Below, one piece after another: positions 6,536 through 12,999 of a stretch of DNA of 12,999 nt. Source of the stretch: an uncultured Clostridia bacterium (GTDB lineage: Bacteria > Bacillota > Clostridia > Christensenellales > UBA1242). The translations under genes and the position numbers were made by a program. The notes under the pieces were generated by a model, which was not told where the DNA came from, searched no databases, and worked only from the letters and a program-made list of their open reading frames with translations. The DNA lies in the NCBI GenBank assembly GCA_934725745.1, contig CAKVCH010000004.1, positions 1 to 12,999 of the forward strand, given 5' to 3'. Within the stretch, counting starts at the first letter, position 1, and each line of letters starts with the position of its first letter.

Positions 6536-7525
6536 ATGACAAACAAAAAGACTTTCATCATCACGACATCGATAGTATGGGGATTACTTATAGGAATTTT
6601 CATTTTAGGGACAATTTTTGACCTTCAAATAAGCCAACTTTTTGTTGACCTTCCACGCGGAGAATATTATTCGGAAAACATTTTTGCCATTTTAGGCGAG
6701 ATTTTAGGCGAGCAAGTTTTATACGGCTTTTTAACTTGTGCGTGCGCGATTATTTTCTTTAGATTATTGCGCTCCCCACTTGAAAAAAGGTGGCTAAACA
6801 CTCTTCTTATGGTTGCAATGTGCGTTCTTGGCGCGCTTGTAGGCTTTTATTGCTTTTATAAAATGTCAAAATATATTGGTATTTACACCGATTTTGGCTT
6901 GACGGAATTTAGAGCGACGACGGTCGGCAAACTAGCGCTTTTTGCGATGTCGCTTGTTGTAACTTTTTGCATTTTCTTGTGTTTTATAAAGGTAAAACAA
7001 GAGACTTTGCAAGACCTTGCAAAATGGGCAATTTGGGTTTTGATTATTAGCGCCGTTTCAAACGCTTTCGTTCAAGGCTTAAAACTTTTCTGGGGCAGAA
7101 CGCGTTTTAGAGCAATGAATTATATGAACGACACAGAATTTTCACACTACACAAATTGGTTTCAAATAAATAAAGACCGCTTTGCCGTCGTGGACGAAGT
7201 GCCTTTCCTAGACGACTTTTATAAGTCATTCCCATCGGGGCATTCGTGCGCAAGCGCAAGTATGTTTCTTCTTGTTCTTCTTCCTTGTTTTGTCAAAAGA
7301 ACAAACACAACTGGTTGCAAAATCGCCCTTATGACAACCGCTTGTGTGTACACATTCCTTGTCACTTTATCTAGGATTGTTGCGGGCGCGCACTTTTTTA
7401 CGGATGTTTTTGTTGGCGCATTTTCGACAATAATCGCGGTGTTTATTGCAAAATGGTTCTTCATTGAAAAGCGTTTTAGAAAAAATAAACAAGAAAAGAC
7501 CACCGAAGAAAAATCCACTAAATAA
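6536..7525 (+). CDS. PAP2-family membrane phosphatase
   Basis: This 329-residue polytopic protein has about eight hydrophobic segments, starting at about residue 8. It carries the three-part PAP2/phosphatidic acid phosphatase signature: KLFWGRTRF (K183...R190, but Phe191 where KxxxxxxRP has Pro), PSGH (233-236, with the catalytic His) and SRIVAGAHFFTD (S279, R280, H286, D290). Family members dephosphorylate lipid phosphates such as phosphatidate or undecaprenyl diphosphate at the membrane surface; the substrate here cannot be read. A polar insertion (around 195-228) separates motifs 1 and 2, and the C-terminus is Lys/Glu-rich. The AAAAGGAT ribosome binding site supports the ATG. A TATAAT at 6335-6340 with a weak -35 could serve it. 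Its stop overlaps the convergent gene by 8 bp. Confidence 0.88.
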   Translation: MTNKKTFIITTSIVWGLLIGIFILGTIFDLQISQLFVDLPRGEYYSENIFAILGEILGEQVLYGFLTCACAIIFFRLLRSPLEKRWLNTLLMVAMCVLGALVGFYCFYKMSKYIGIYTDFGLTEFRATTVGKLALFAMSLVVTFCIFLCFIKVKQETLQDLAKWAIWVLIISAVSNAFVQGLKLFWGRTRFRAMNYMNDTEFSHYTNWFQINKDRFAVVDEVPFLDDFYKSFPSGHSCASASMFLLVLLPCFVKRTNTTGCKIALMTTACVYTFLVTLSRIVAGAHFFTDVFVGAFSTIIAVFIAKWFFIEKRFRKNKQEKTTEEKSTK

Positions 7526-7949
7526 GTAAAAACAAAATTAGTGTCAAAACAAGCATAATTGCAAGAATAGACACAATAAGTCCAATTATCCCGATTGATT
7601 TTCTGTTGAGCCTTGTCTGCAAAACGGCGAAAACAAAGGCGTACATCGACAAAATCGTCGAGACAACTATTCCGCTTAAAATGTAAATGACAACAATTAA
7701 AAGGTTGGAAAAACCCGCAAGTTCGAGATTTGCAAACTTGCAAACAAGCGAACAAACTCCAAGAAGAATGGATATAAAAGACAAAATAAGCGAAGTTCTA
7801 CCATATTTTTTGATACTTTTTCTTTCATCTTCTTGTTTTTCTTTGTCAATATTATAGCCGTTTACAAGGTTGCGAAAAAGGAAAAATCCCGTCGCCTTGC
7901 CTATGCTATCTTGCGGATTGAGTTCGTTTTTGTTTTGTTCAATGTTCAT
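7518..7949 (-). CDS. Small multi-pass membrane protein, unknown
   Basis: This 143-residue protein is of unknown function. The ATG at 7949 is preferred over the in-frame GTG at 7967 because AAAGGG (7964-7959) gives normal ribosome binding site spacing to the ATG but lies inside the longer frame. A polar N-terminus (1-50, rich in Asn, Gln, Lys and Glu) is followed by hydrophobic segments at about 52-72, 81-110 (one long or two short helices) and 118-142, ending in the membrane with FLLI. It resembles the DUF4190-like style of small membrane proteins (polar tail followed by helices), though I cannot confirm a family. It converges on the PAP2 gene with an 8-bp overlap of coding ends and no visible terminator between them. 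Confidence 0.75.
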   Translation of the reverse strand: MNIEQNKNELNPQDSIGKATGFFLFRNLVNGYNIDKEKQEDERKSIKKYGRTSLILSFISILLGVCSLVCKFANLELAGFSNLLIVVIYILSGIVVSTILSMYAFVFAVLQTRLNRKSIGIIGLIVSILAIMLVLTLILFLLI

Positions 7950-8088
7950 ATTATAGTTCCCTTTCACAACATATTTTGTGTAAAGAAAAGGGATAATATG
8001 CTTTTTAAAAGATGAAAATCCTTAAATATTTTTAGATTTTTTTGTAAAATACATTTTATAAAACAATTAAAAAAGGTTCTTTTATATC

Positions 8089-8119
8089 AAAAAAGGCACT
8101 CAAAAAGAGTGCCTTTTTT
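8089..8119 (-). terminator. Strong terminator of fba
   Basis: AAAAAAGGCACTC (8089-8101), an AAAAA loop and GAGTGCCTTTTTT (8107-8119) form a perfect 13-bp stem. It lies 53 bp past the fba stop in the direction of transcription. T-runs exist on both strands, but only fba transcription enters it. Confidence 0.9.
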
Positions 8120-8172
8120 ATAAGAAATTCTAAAAACTTAATTGCTCTTTTTAAGCGTTCAAATCAAAACGC

Positions 8173-9087
8173 TTACGCTTTATTTGCACTGCCATAAACA
8201 TCGATTTTGTGCGCGACGAGATTTGCAACTTCCGTCATCCCAGCGCCCAAATATTTTCTATAATCAATGTTTGAATTGTTGTTGCCGATATATTCAAGAA
8301 TGCCGACTAAAAGCGAAATCCTAATATCCGTGTCGCCGTTAATTTTGCAAATATGGTGTTTGCTTGCCTTGGCTAAAAGTTCTTCTGGAATGCCTTTTGC
8401 GCCTTGAATGTCGACCCCCATTTCAAGGAGTCTTGCAACATCGCGCGCTTCGACCCCGCTTGCTCCGTGCAAAACGAGTGGAATATCTGGGATAAGTTTT
8501 TCGATTTCTTCCAAAATGTCAAATCTCAACTTTGCTTCCCCGCTATACTTGTACGCGCCGTGCTTTGTGCCGATAGCAATTGCAAGGCTGTCCGTGCCCG
8601 TTCTTTCTACAAATTCCTTTGCTTGAATAGGCGAAGTGTAAAGGCTATCTTTATCTGCGACCTTTAAATCATCTTCAATTCCAGCAATAGAACCAAGTTC
8701 CGCCTCAACAAAAACACCCCTTTCGTGCGCATAGTCGACGACTTTTTTTGTTATCGCGACATTATCTTCAAAAGGCAACATCGAGCAGTCAATCATCACG
8801 CTATCAAACCCAATATCAATCGCCCTTTTTGCAATGTCAAAAGATTTGCCGTGGTCAAGGTGAAAACTGATAGGAACGCGACAATTTTTCCTTGCGCTCT
8901 CAATAATTCCCTTTAAATAGTCGTCACCCAAAAAAGCAATTCCCGACTCGCTCACTTGCGCGATAACTGGCGAATTTTTACTTTCCGCCGACGCGATGAT
9001 TGCCTTTAAAACTTCGAGTGTTGCGAAGTTAAAAGCCCCGATAGCATATCCATTGTCGAGCGCGTCTTTAAGTAAATATTTTTTCAT
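8173..9087 (-). CDS. fba: Class II fructose-1,6-bisphosphate aldolase
   Basis: This 304-residue zinc-dependent aldolase splits fructose-1,6-bisphosphate into DHAP and GAP in glycolysis and gluconeogenesis. The start at 9087 (MKKYLLKDAL) is chosen because AAGGAG lies just upstream and the family begins this way; an upstream in-frame start at 9111 would add eight unlike residues. Hallmarks are IGAFNF (16-21), HLDHGKS (76-82, with catalytic Asp78 and zinc ligand His79), EAELG (128-132), GTKHGAYK (173-180, zinc ligand His176), LHGASG (206-211, zinc ligand His207) and INGDTDIR (249-256, phosphate-binding loop). A TATAAT at 9110-9115 gives a short leader. It has its own terminator and appears monocistronic. 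A related class II aldolase such as tagatose-bisphosphate aldolase cannot be fully excluded. Confidence 0.92.
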   Translation of the reverse strand: MKKYLLKDALDNGYAIGAFNFATLEVLKAIIASAESKNSPVIAQVSESGIAFLGDDYLKGIIESARKNCRVPISFHLDHGKSFDIAKRAIDIGFDSVMIDCSMLPFEDNVAITKKVVDYAHERGVFVEAELGSIAGIEDDLKVADKDSLYTSPIQAKEFVERTGTDSLAIAIGTKHGAYKYSGEAKLRFDILEEIEKLIPDIPLVLHGASGVEARDVARLLEMGVDIQGAKGIPEELLAKASKHHICKINGDTDIRISLLVGILEYIGNNNSNIDYRKYLGAGMTEVANLVAHKIDVYGSANKA

Positions 9088-9109
9088 ATTTTTCTCCTTA
9101 CTACAAACC

Positions 9110-9115
9110 ATTATA
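9110..9115 (-). promoter_or_regulatory. -10 element upstream of fba
   Basis: On the minus strand this reads TATAAT, 22 nt before the fba ATG, leaving room for a short leader with the ribosome binding site. No convincing -35 is visible at 16-18 bp. Confidence 0.4.
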
Positions 9116-9260
9116 GATATATTTTAACTTATATTTTTTAAAAAGTTAAACTTTTTTCGCACCTTTATGTCACAAATAGCCCAAAATTGAACAATTTTTA
9201 TCCCATTTATGCAAATTTACGACCTTTAACACCTAAAAGTATTTTTCTTTTTTTTTAGAA

Positions 9261-9271
9261 TATAATATAAT
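9261..9271 (+). promoter_or_regulatory. Overlapping TATAAT elements right before the ATG at 9278
   Basis: Two overlapping perfect -10 hexamers (9261-9266 and 9266-9271) lie 6-11 nt before the ATG at 9278. A start about 7 nt after either would give a leaderless or nearly leaderless message. No Shine-Dalgarno sequence is present, and no good -35 is visible. Confidence 0.4.
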
Positions 9272-9277
9272 TTTGAT

Positions 9278-10246
9278 ATGAAGATTGATATTTTATTCCA
9301 AGTTGATAATAATTCAAACGACTTTTTTAGCGCGTTTTTTTCGTCCAAATTTTTTAAAACCACAACAAACGCAACCTACTACTTTTATGTAAAAGAAGGC
9401 GTTTCTCTCGATTTCTTAAAAGATGTTTCTTTTAGATACTCGATAAGAAAAAGTAAAAACGATTTTAACATAAACGACGCCTTTCTTGACTACTTAAAGC
9501 AAAATTCTTCGTGCGATGTTTTGCTCCTTGGCGACACAAAGGTTGCTAACTTGGGCAAACTATTTGAAAAGTGCTTAGAAAAAAATAAAGACGGCGCAAA
9601 TATCGTCCATATTAAGAAAAAAAAGGAAAAAATAACGGGCTTTTTTGCGACTATCAAAGAAAAATTTGTCAACTTTTTTCTATCTCTCTACACCAACAAA
9701 AAAGACAAATTTAACATTCCAACTCTTGGACTGTTAGACAAAAATATTCTTGATATTTTAAGGGTACTCCCGCACAAAGCCTGTTTTTTGAAGAACACAA
9801 ACGACTTCTACGGCTACAACGGGCGCACAATTTACATTCCTGATAGCACAAAATGCTACAAAGAAAATTTCCGCACTGTAACGCAAAGCTTAAAAACTAT
9901 TTTCGTCTTTTTAGGCGTAAATCTACTTTCTGTCGCGGGAATAGTTTTAAGTGCCGTATTTTCAAAAATAATACTTTTGACATTATCAATTTTTTTGACA
10001 CTTGGAAGTTTAGCGGGAATTGTCCTACTCATTCCAAAACATTTTCTCGATGTTAGGACAAAAAAACTAGGCGCAACTTTCGAAAGCATAAGTATCCAAA
10101 AAGATAAAGAAGTCCCACAATCAAAAGTTAACAGCAAGCAAAATAAAAAGAAAGAAAATTTAACAAACTCAAAAAGTAAAACAGTTAAAAAGCCTAGTAA
10201 AAAGAACATAGGCTCAAAAAATAAGGCGGTCAAAAAATCAAATTAA
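9278..10246 (+). CDS. Membrane-anchored protein, possibly a degenerate GT2-like glycosyltransferase
   Basis: This 322-residue protein is not confidently recognised. The N-terminal ~190 residues have a layout like family-2 glycosyltransferases of the GtrB/dolichyl-phosphate mannosyltransferase kind: a hydrophobic strand followed by a short acidic turn, DVLLLGDTKV (80-89), then a helix and DGANIVHIKKKK (105-116). After that come FVNFFLSLY, LGLLDKNILDILRVLPH (150-166) and FLKNTNDFYGYNGRTIYIP (170-188). The usual DxD is only GDT, so activity is doubtful. Two membrane helices follow (207-228 and 231-252), as in GtrB-type enzymes. The tail (280-322) is strongly Lys/Ser/Asn-rich, cytoplasmic and basic. 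No ribosome binding site precedes the ATG. The family link is inference from pattern. Confidence 0.7.
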   Translation: MKIDILFQVDNNSNDFFSAFFSSKFFKTTTNATYYFYVKEGVSLDFLKDVSFRYSIRKSKNDFNINDAFLDYLKQNSSCDVLLLGDTKVANLGKLFEKCLEKNKDGANIVHIKKKKEKITGFFATIKEKFVNFFLSLYTNKKDKFNIPTLGLLDKNILDILRVLPHKACFLKNTNDFYGYNGRTIYIPDSTKCYKENFRTVTQSLKTIFVFLGVNLLSVAGIVLSAVFSKIILLTLSIFLTLGSLAGIVLLIPKHFLDVRTKKLGATFESISIQKDKEVPQSKVNSKQNKKKENLTNSKSKTVKKPSKKNIGSKNKAVKKSN

Positions 10247-10290
10247 GCCAATTTTGTAGAAAAATATTTTGTTTTAGAAAAAATTTGTTA

Positions 10291-10296
10291 TATAAT
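10291..10296 (+). promoter_or_regulatory. -10 element upstream of gap
   Basis: A perfect TATAAT lies 151 nt before the gap ATG, with TTGTTT (10269-10274) at 16 bp as a weak -35. The implied ~145-nt leader contains a loose hairpin closed by GACC (10386-10389) and GGTC (10417-10420). Confidence 0.4.
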
Positions 10297-10330
10297 TTAA
10301 TTGTTTAAAATAGTTTTATGATTTCAATAA

Positions 10331-11444
<1,114 letters not shown>

Positions 11445-11512
11445 TTTTTCCTCTAAAATTTTAATATCAAATTTTTATTTATAGTTAAAAAGGCTTTAAA
11501 AATCACAACACA

Positions 11513-11545
11513 AAAAGGCGGACAATAGTCCGCCTTTTATTTTTA
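11513..11545 (+). terminator. Terminator of gap
   Basis: AAAAGGCGGAC (11513-11523), an AATA loop and GTCCGCCTTTT (11528-11538) form a perfect 11-bp GC-rich stem followed by ATTTTT. It lies ~70 nt past the gap stop codon. Confidence 0.9.
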
Positions 11546-11690
11546 CTATTATACTTTTTTTCTTTATTTTTTGTTCTTTTCTTTACTTTTTTGCTTTTAA
11601 TCTCTTTTTAGATTTTCTTCCGTCGTTTGATTTTCTTAATAAAAAACCATCTCAAAAAGCACAATATTTATAGAAAATATTTTATACTCC

Positions 11691-11717
11691 AAAAAATGTT
11701 CCATTCAAAGAAACATT
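11691..11717 (-). terminator. Weak terminator of the left XRE gene
   Basis: On the minus strand AATGTT, an 11-nt loop and AACATT are followed by TTTT, 17 nt after the stop of the gene at 11734. The stem is short and AT-rich, so this is tentative. Otherwise 11546-11733 holds nothing I can identify. Confidence 0.35.
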
Positions 11718-11733
11718 ATATTTCAAAAAGCCA

Positions 11734-12012
11734 CTACAAACTTTTAATAAAGTTGTTAAGCAATATTCGTTGTTGCTCTGTTAAATTTGAGACATCAATC
11801 ATAACTGAATCATCCGCAAAAAATTCACTTAAAGTAATATTCAATCCTTGACAAATATAACTAAGGTACGCAACGGTTGGACATTTTCGCCCTGCTTCAA
11901 TATCGTTCAAATATGTTGGCGCAACGCCCGCTAAATTCGCAAGCGTATTTTTCTTAAGTCCCCTTACTTCCCTTAACAACTTAATTCTTTTACCTATTTC
12001 TTCTGGTTCCAT
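11734..12012 (-). CDS. XRE-family helix-turn-helix regulator (left)
   Basis: This 92-residue DNA-binding protein has an N-terminal Cro/cI-type HTH (about residues 6-65): IGKRIKLLREVRGLKKNTLANLAGVAPTYLNDIEAGRKCPTVAYLSYI and on to LSEFF, with the usual end of recognition helix followed by E-G-R-x-x-P-T. The C-terminus (70-92, ending LLNNFIKSL) is a short helix of the kind that dimerises. GGAGAA lies ~10 nt upstream of the ATG. It is transcribed away from a rightward promoter at 12089-12117 that overlaps an imperfect palindrome, which suggests it could control that promoter. AACTATAG (12079-12086) and its inverse CTATAGTT (12028-12035) flank the shared regulatory region. Targets are unknown. Confidence 0.9.
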   Translation of the reverse strand: MEPEEIGKRIKLLREVRGLKKNTLANLAGVAPTYLNDIEAGRKCPTVAYLSYICQGLNITLSEFFADDSVMIDVSNLTEQQRILLNNFIKSL

Positions 12013-12088
12013 TATTCAATTTCTCCGCTATAGTTTAAATTTAACATCAGTATAATTTATTTTTTTTAAATAATTTGCAACTATAGAG

Positions 12089-12117
12089 TTGACAAATGCT
12101 ATCTTTAGTGCTAAGAT
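12089..12117 (+). promoter_or_regulatory. Strong rightward promoter beside the left XRE gene, overlapping an imperfect palindrome
   Basis: TTGACA (12089-12094), a 17-bp spacer and TAAGAT (12112-12117) form a near-consensus promoter. The segment ATCTTTAGTGCTAAGAT (12101-12117), covering the -10, is a near-palindrome with one extra T and could be an operator for the adjacent XRE protein. Confidence 0.6.
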
Positions 12118-12121
12118 TAGT

Positions 12122-12190
12122 ATGTGGGAAAAGAAAAGGAATAATCAAATATTTGTTAGGTGCACAAAAAAAGAGACGCTCAAATTTTAA
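12122..12190 (+). CDS. Possible 22-codon small ORF downstream of the regulated promoter
   Basis: ATG at 12122 opens a 22-codon frame ending TAA 12188-12190. It begins MWEKKRNNQIF and continues VRCTKKE. The ATG lies 5 nt after the -10, so translation would need to be leaderless, and no ribosome binding site exists. The IFVRCTKKE run loosely resembles the first strand of ribbon-helix-helix or MobC-like proteins, so it could be a gene remnant. It may equally be non-coding. Confidence 0.2.
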   Translation: MWEKKRNNQIFVRCTKKETLKF

Positions 12191-12214
12191 TTTGTTTTGT
12201 TTTTTAAAGCGTCT
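12166..12214 (-). terminator. Possible terminator of the right XRE gene
   Basis: On the minus strand AGACGCT and AGCGTCT pair as a 7-bp stem around a 27-nt AT-rich loop that contains a nested hairpin. CTTTTTTT follows. It lies 55 nt past the stop at 12269. The long loop makes it atypical. Confidence 0.4.
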
Positions 12215-12268
12215 AAAAAATATATTGCGTTTTGTATGTTGTTTTAAAGTTAAGCGATATATTAAAAA

Positions 12269-12469
12269 CTAATTTTCCAACCCAAGCAAATAGTCGGTAG
12301 AGACACAAAAGACTTGTGCAAGCCTTATTATATAACTAGCCTTTGGTTCGTTTGTGCCTTTCTCCCAAAAGTCAATCGCTTTTTGAGTGACGCCAACGCG
12401 TTTTGCAAGTTCAAGTTGCGATAAGTTATTTTCCTTTCTTAATTCGTAAATTCTTGTAGAGATTCCCAT
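12269..12469 (-). CDS. Compact XRE-family repressor (right)
   Basis: This 66-residue protein is little more than a Cro/cI-type HTH domain: RIYELRKENNLSQLELAKRV (6-25) contributes the first helices, GVTQKAIDFWEKGTNEPKAS (26-45) contains the recognition helix, and LAQVFCVSTDYLLG closes the domain. The size and ending match phage-like or chromosomal single-domain repressors. No Shine-Dalgarno sequence precedes the ATG, but on the minus strand TAAAAT (12481-12476) ends 6 nt before it, so the message may be leaderless. It is divergent from a consensus promoter (12503-12531) with a palindrome in its spacer and a second copy at 12480-12495 overlapping its own -10. Repression of both directions is the natural inference. 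Confidence 0.9.
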   Translation of the reverse strand: MGISTRIYELRKENNLSQLELAKRVGVTQKAIDFWEKGTNEPKASYIIRLAQVFCVSTDYLLGLEN

Positions 12470-12479
12470 ATAATTATTT

Positions 12480-12524
12480 TAGTAGAAATTTACTTAAATA
12501 TGTTGACAAAGTAGAAATCTACTT
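12480..12524. promoter_or_regulatory. Two operator-like palindromes between the XRE gene and the rightward promoter
   Basis: O1 is TAGTAGAAATTTACTT (12480-12495). O2 is AAGTAGAAATCTACTT (12509-12524), with perfect arms AAGTAGA/TCTACTT around AA. The two differ at two positions and are 29 bp apart centre to centre. O2 fills the spacer of the rightward promoter and O1 touches the likely -10 of the XRE gene. Confidence 0.75.
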
Positions 12525-12531
12525 GTATAAT
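12503..12531 (+). promoter_or_regulatory. Perfect consensus promoter
   Basis: TTGACA (12503-12508), a 17-bp spacer and TATAAT (12526-12531) match the sigma-70/sigma-A consensus exactly. Transcription would begin near 12538-12540 (GG). It is the strongest promoter in the window and is occluded by palindrome O2. Confidence 0.88.
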
Positions 12532-12538
12532 TATAGTA

Positions 12539-12687
12539 GGATTGAAAAAGACGAATCCCCTTTTTCCAATCCTTTTCATTCGGGTATTATTGTGAAGGAA
12601 AATTCAAAAAAAATTTTTGAATAATCTCTTTTCAACCTCATTCCTTTGCAATTTTACTAAAAAGCACCACGCAAAGTGGTGCTTTTT
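12539..12687 (+). ncRNA. Candidate repressor-controlled small RNA (~150 nt)
   Basis: Between a perfect promoter and a perfect terminator lies about 120 nt with no credible ORF; the best frame is 10 codons from GTG at 12592 without a ribosome binding site. Starting at GG 12539, the predicted RNA opens with a hairpin: GGATTG-AAAAAG (12539-12550) pairs with CTTTTT-C-CAATCC (12560-12572), 12 bp with one bulged C and a C-rich loop ACGAATCCC. A second hairpin is ATTCAAAAA/TTTTTGAAT (12602-12610 with 12614-12622). Single-stranded TCCTTTTC (12570-12577) and TTCCTTT (12641-12647) complement the AAAAGGA-type ribosome binding sites used here. It does not look like 6S, SRP or tmRNA. Boundaries come from promoter and terminator positions, so the sRNA call is inference. 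Confidence 0.55.
12659..12687. terminator. Bidirectional terminator (sRNA candidate and ychF)
   Basis: AAAAAGCACCAC (12659-12670), a GCAAA loop and GTGGTGCTTTTT (12676-12687) form a perfect 12-bp stem with T-runs on both strands. It ends the rightward transcript and also lies downstream of leftward ychF. The stretch 12688-12833 between it and ychF holds nothing else that I can identify. Confidence 0.9.
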
Positions 12688-12833
12688 ATTTTTGTTTTTC
12701 TCAAAAAACTTATAAAGTTAAAATATGTTTAAAAATTAGGCTTTGCTTTTTATTTTGTCTAATAAATTGCTATTAAACATTTTAATAACTTATTTTTAGC
12801 CCTGTCCCTTTTAAAGTCAATCGCGAATTTAAC

Positions 12834-12999
12834 CTAGACATTAAACTTAAACAAGACGACATCCCCGTCTTGCATAACATAATCTTTGCCGACAGACAAG
12901 ACTTTTCCTTTTTCTTTTGCGTTGTTGAAACTTCCAAGTGCGACAAGGTCGTCATATTTGACGATTTCCGCGCGGATAAAGCCTTTTTCAAAGTCGCTA
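12834..12999 (-). CDS. ychF: Redox-regulated ATPase/GTPase YchF, C-terminal part (5' end outside window)
   Basis: The minus-strand frame from the window edge to TAG (12836-12834) encodes 54 residues: [18 protein letters not shown], then [19 protein letters not shown], then [17 protein letters not shown]. This is the conserved end of the C-terminal TGS domain of the Obg-family nucleotidase YchF/OLA1 (family pattern: [16 protein letters not shown] and GKDYVVQDGDV..F.FNV). YchF binds ribosomes and hydrolyses ATP. Its start, G-domain and helical domain lie outside the window. The different-frame minus ORF at 12782-12991 is a shadow of this gene. Confidence 0.93.
   Translation of the reverse strand, partial: SDFEKGFIRAEIVKYDDLVALGSFNNAKEKGKVLSVGKDYVMQDGDVVLFKFNV

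Noticed and set aside
7219..7755. 178-codon minus-strand ORF across the PAP2 and 7518-7949 genes
   Set aside because: It overlaps the conserved PAP2 motifs on the opposite strand and the small membrane protein in another frame; both of those have better support.
8404..8667. Plus-strand ORFs over fba
   Set aside because: They are antisense shadows of a fully conserved class II aldolase.
12592..12624. 10-codon peptide from GTG inside the candidate sRNA
   Set aside because: It has no ribosome binding site, it overlaps a 9-bp hairpin, and its Lys/Asn-rich content is what random AT-rich sequence gives.
12782..12991. 69-codon minus-strand ORF near the right edge
   Set aside because: It is in the wrong frame; the neighbouring frame encodes the well-conserved YchF C-terminus through 12834.

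Overview
The window is about 13 kb of AT-rich bacterial chromosome. Genes mostly start at ATG behind AAAGGA/AAAAGGAG ribosome binding sites, promoters are close to the sigma-70/sigma-A consensus, and several operons end in clean hairpin-plus-T terminators. TGG encodes Trp and one gene ends at TGA, so there is no sign of a mycoplasma-type code. The core proteins (TyrRS, Cmk, DeoD, class II aldolase, GAPDH, YchF) and the codon bias fit an uncultured Clostridia/Firmicutes-like lineage. That placement is inference from style, not a measured phylogeny.

Layout. 1-439 is the 3' end of tyrS with its terminator. 440-949 is a non-coding AT-rich gap. 950-3830 holds four same-strand genes for small, charged, apparently soluble helical proteins that I recognise as no known family. 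They look like divergent paralogues of each other, and this is the best candidate for an undescribed gene family here. A bidirectional terminator separates them from cmk on the minus strand. A divergent intergenic region with a strong promoter leads to deoD, followed by five degenerate ~30-bp tandem repeats. Next come a GTG-started membrane/zinc-ribbon protein, a PAP2-family membrane phosphatase, a convergent small membrane protein, and class II fructose-bisphosphate aldolase (minus). A membrane-anchored protein resembling a degenerate family-2 glycosyltransferase follows, then the glyceraldehyde-3-phosphate dehydrogenase gene, which is frameshifted by an apparent 17-nt deletion just after its catalytic Cys codon.

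The right end is regulatory. Two XRE-type helix-turn-helix genes point left. To the right of each is a strong rightward promoter that overlaps a palindromic or near-palindromic site. The second is a perfect TTGACA-17-TATAAT promoter with a palindrome in its spacer, a related palindrome upstream, a roughly 150-nt structured region with no convincing ORF, and a perfect 12-bp terminator. This looks like a repressor-controlled small RNA. The window ends in the 3' part of ychF on the minus strand.

Functionally, the window mixes housekeeping genes (translation, nucleotide salvage and synthesis, glycolysis) with lineage-specific genes. fba and gap are glycolytic neighbours but have separate promoters.
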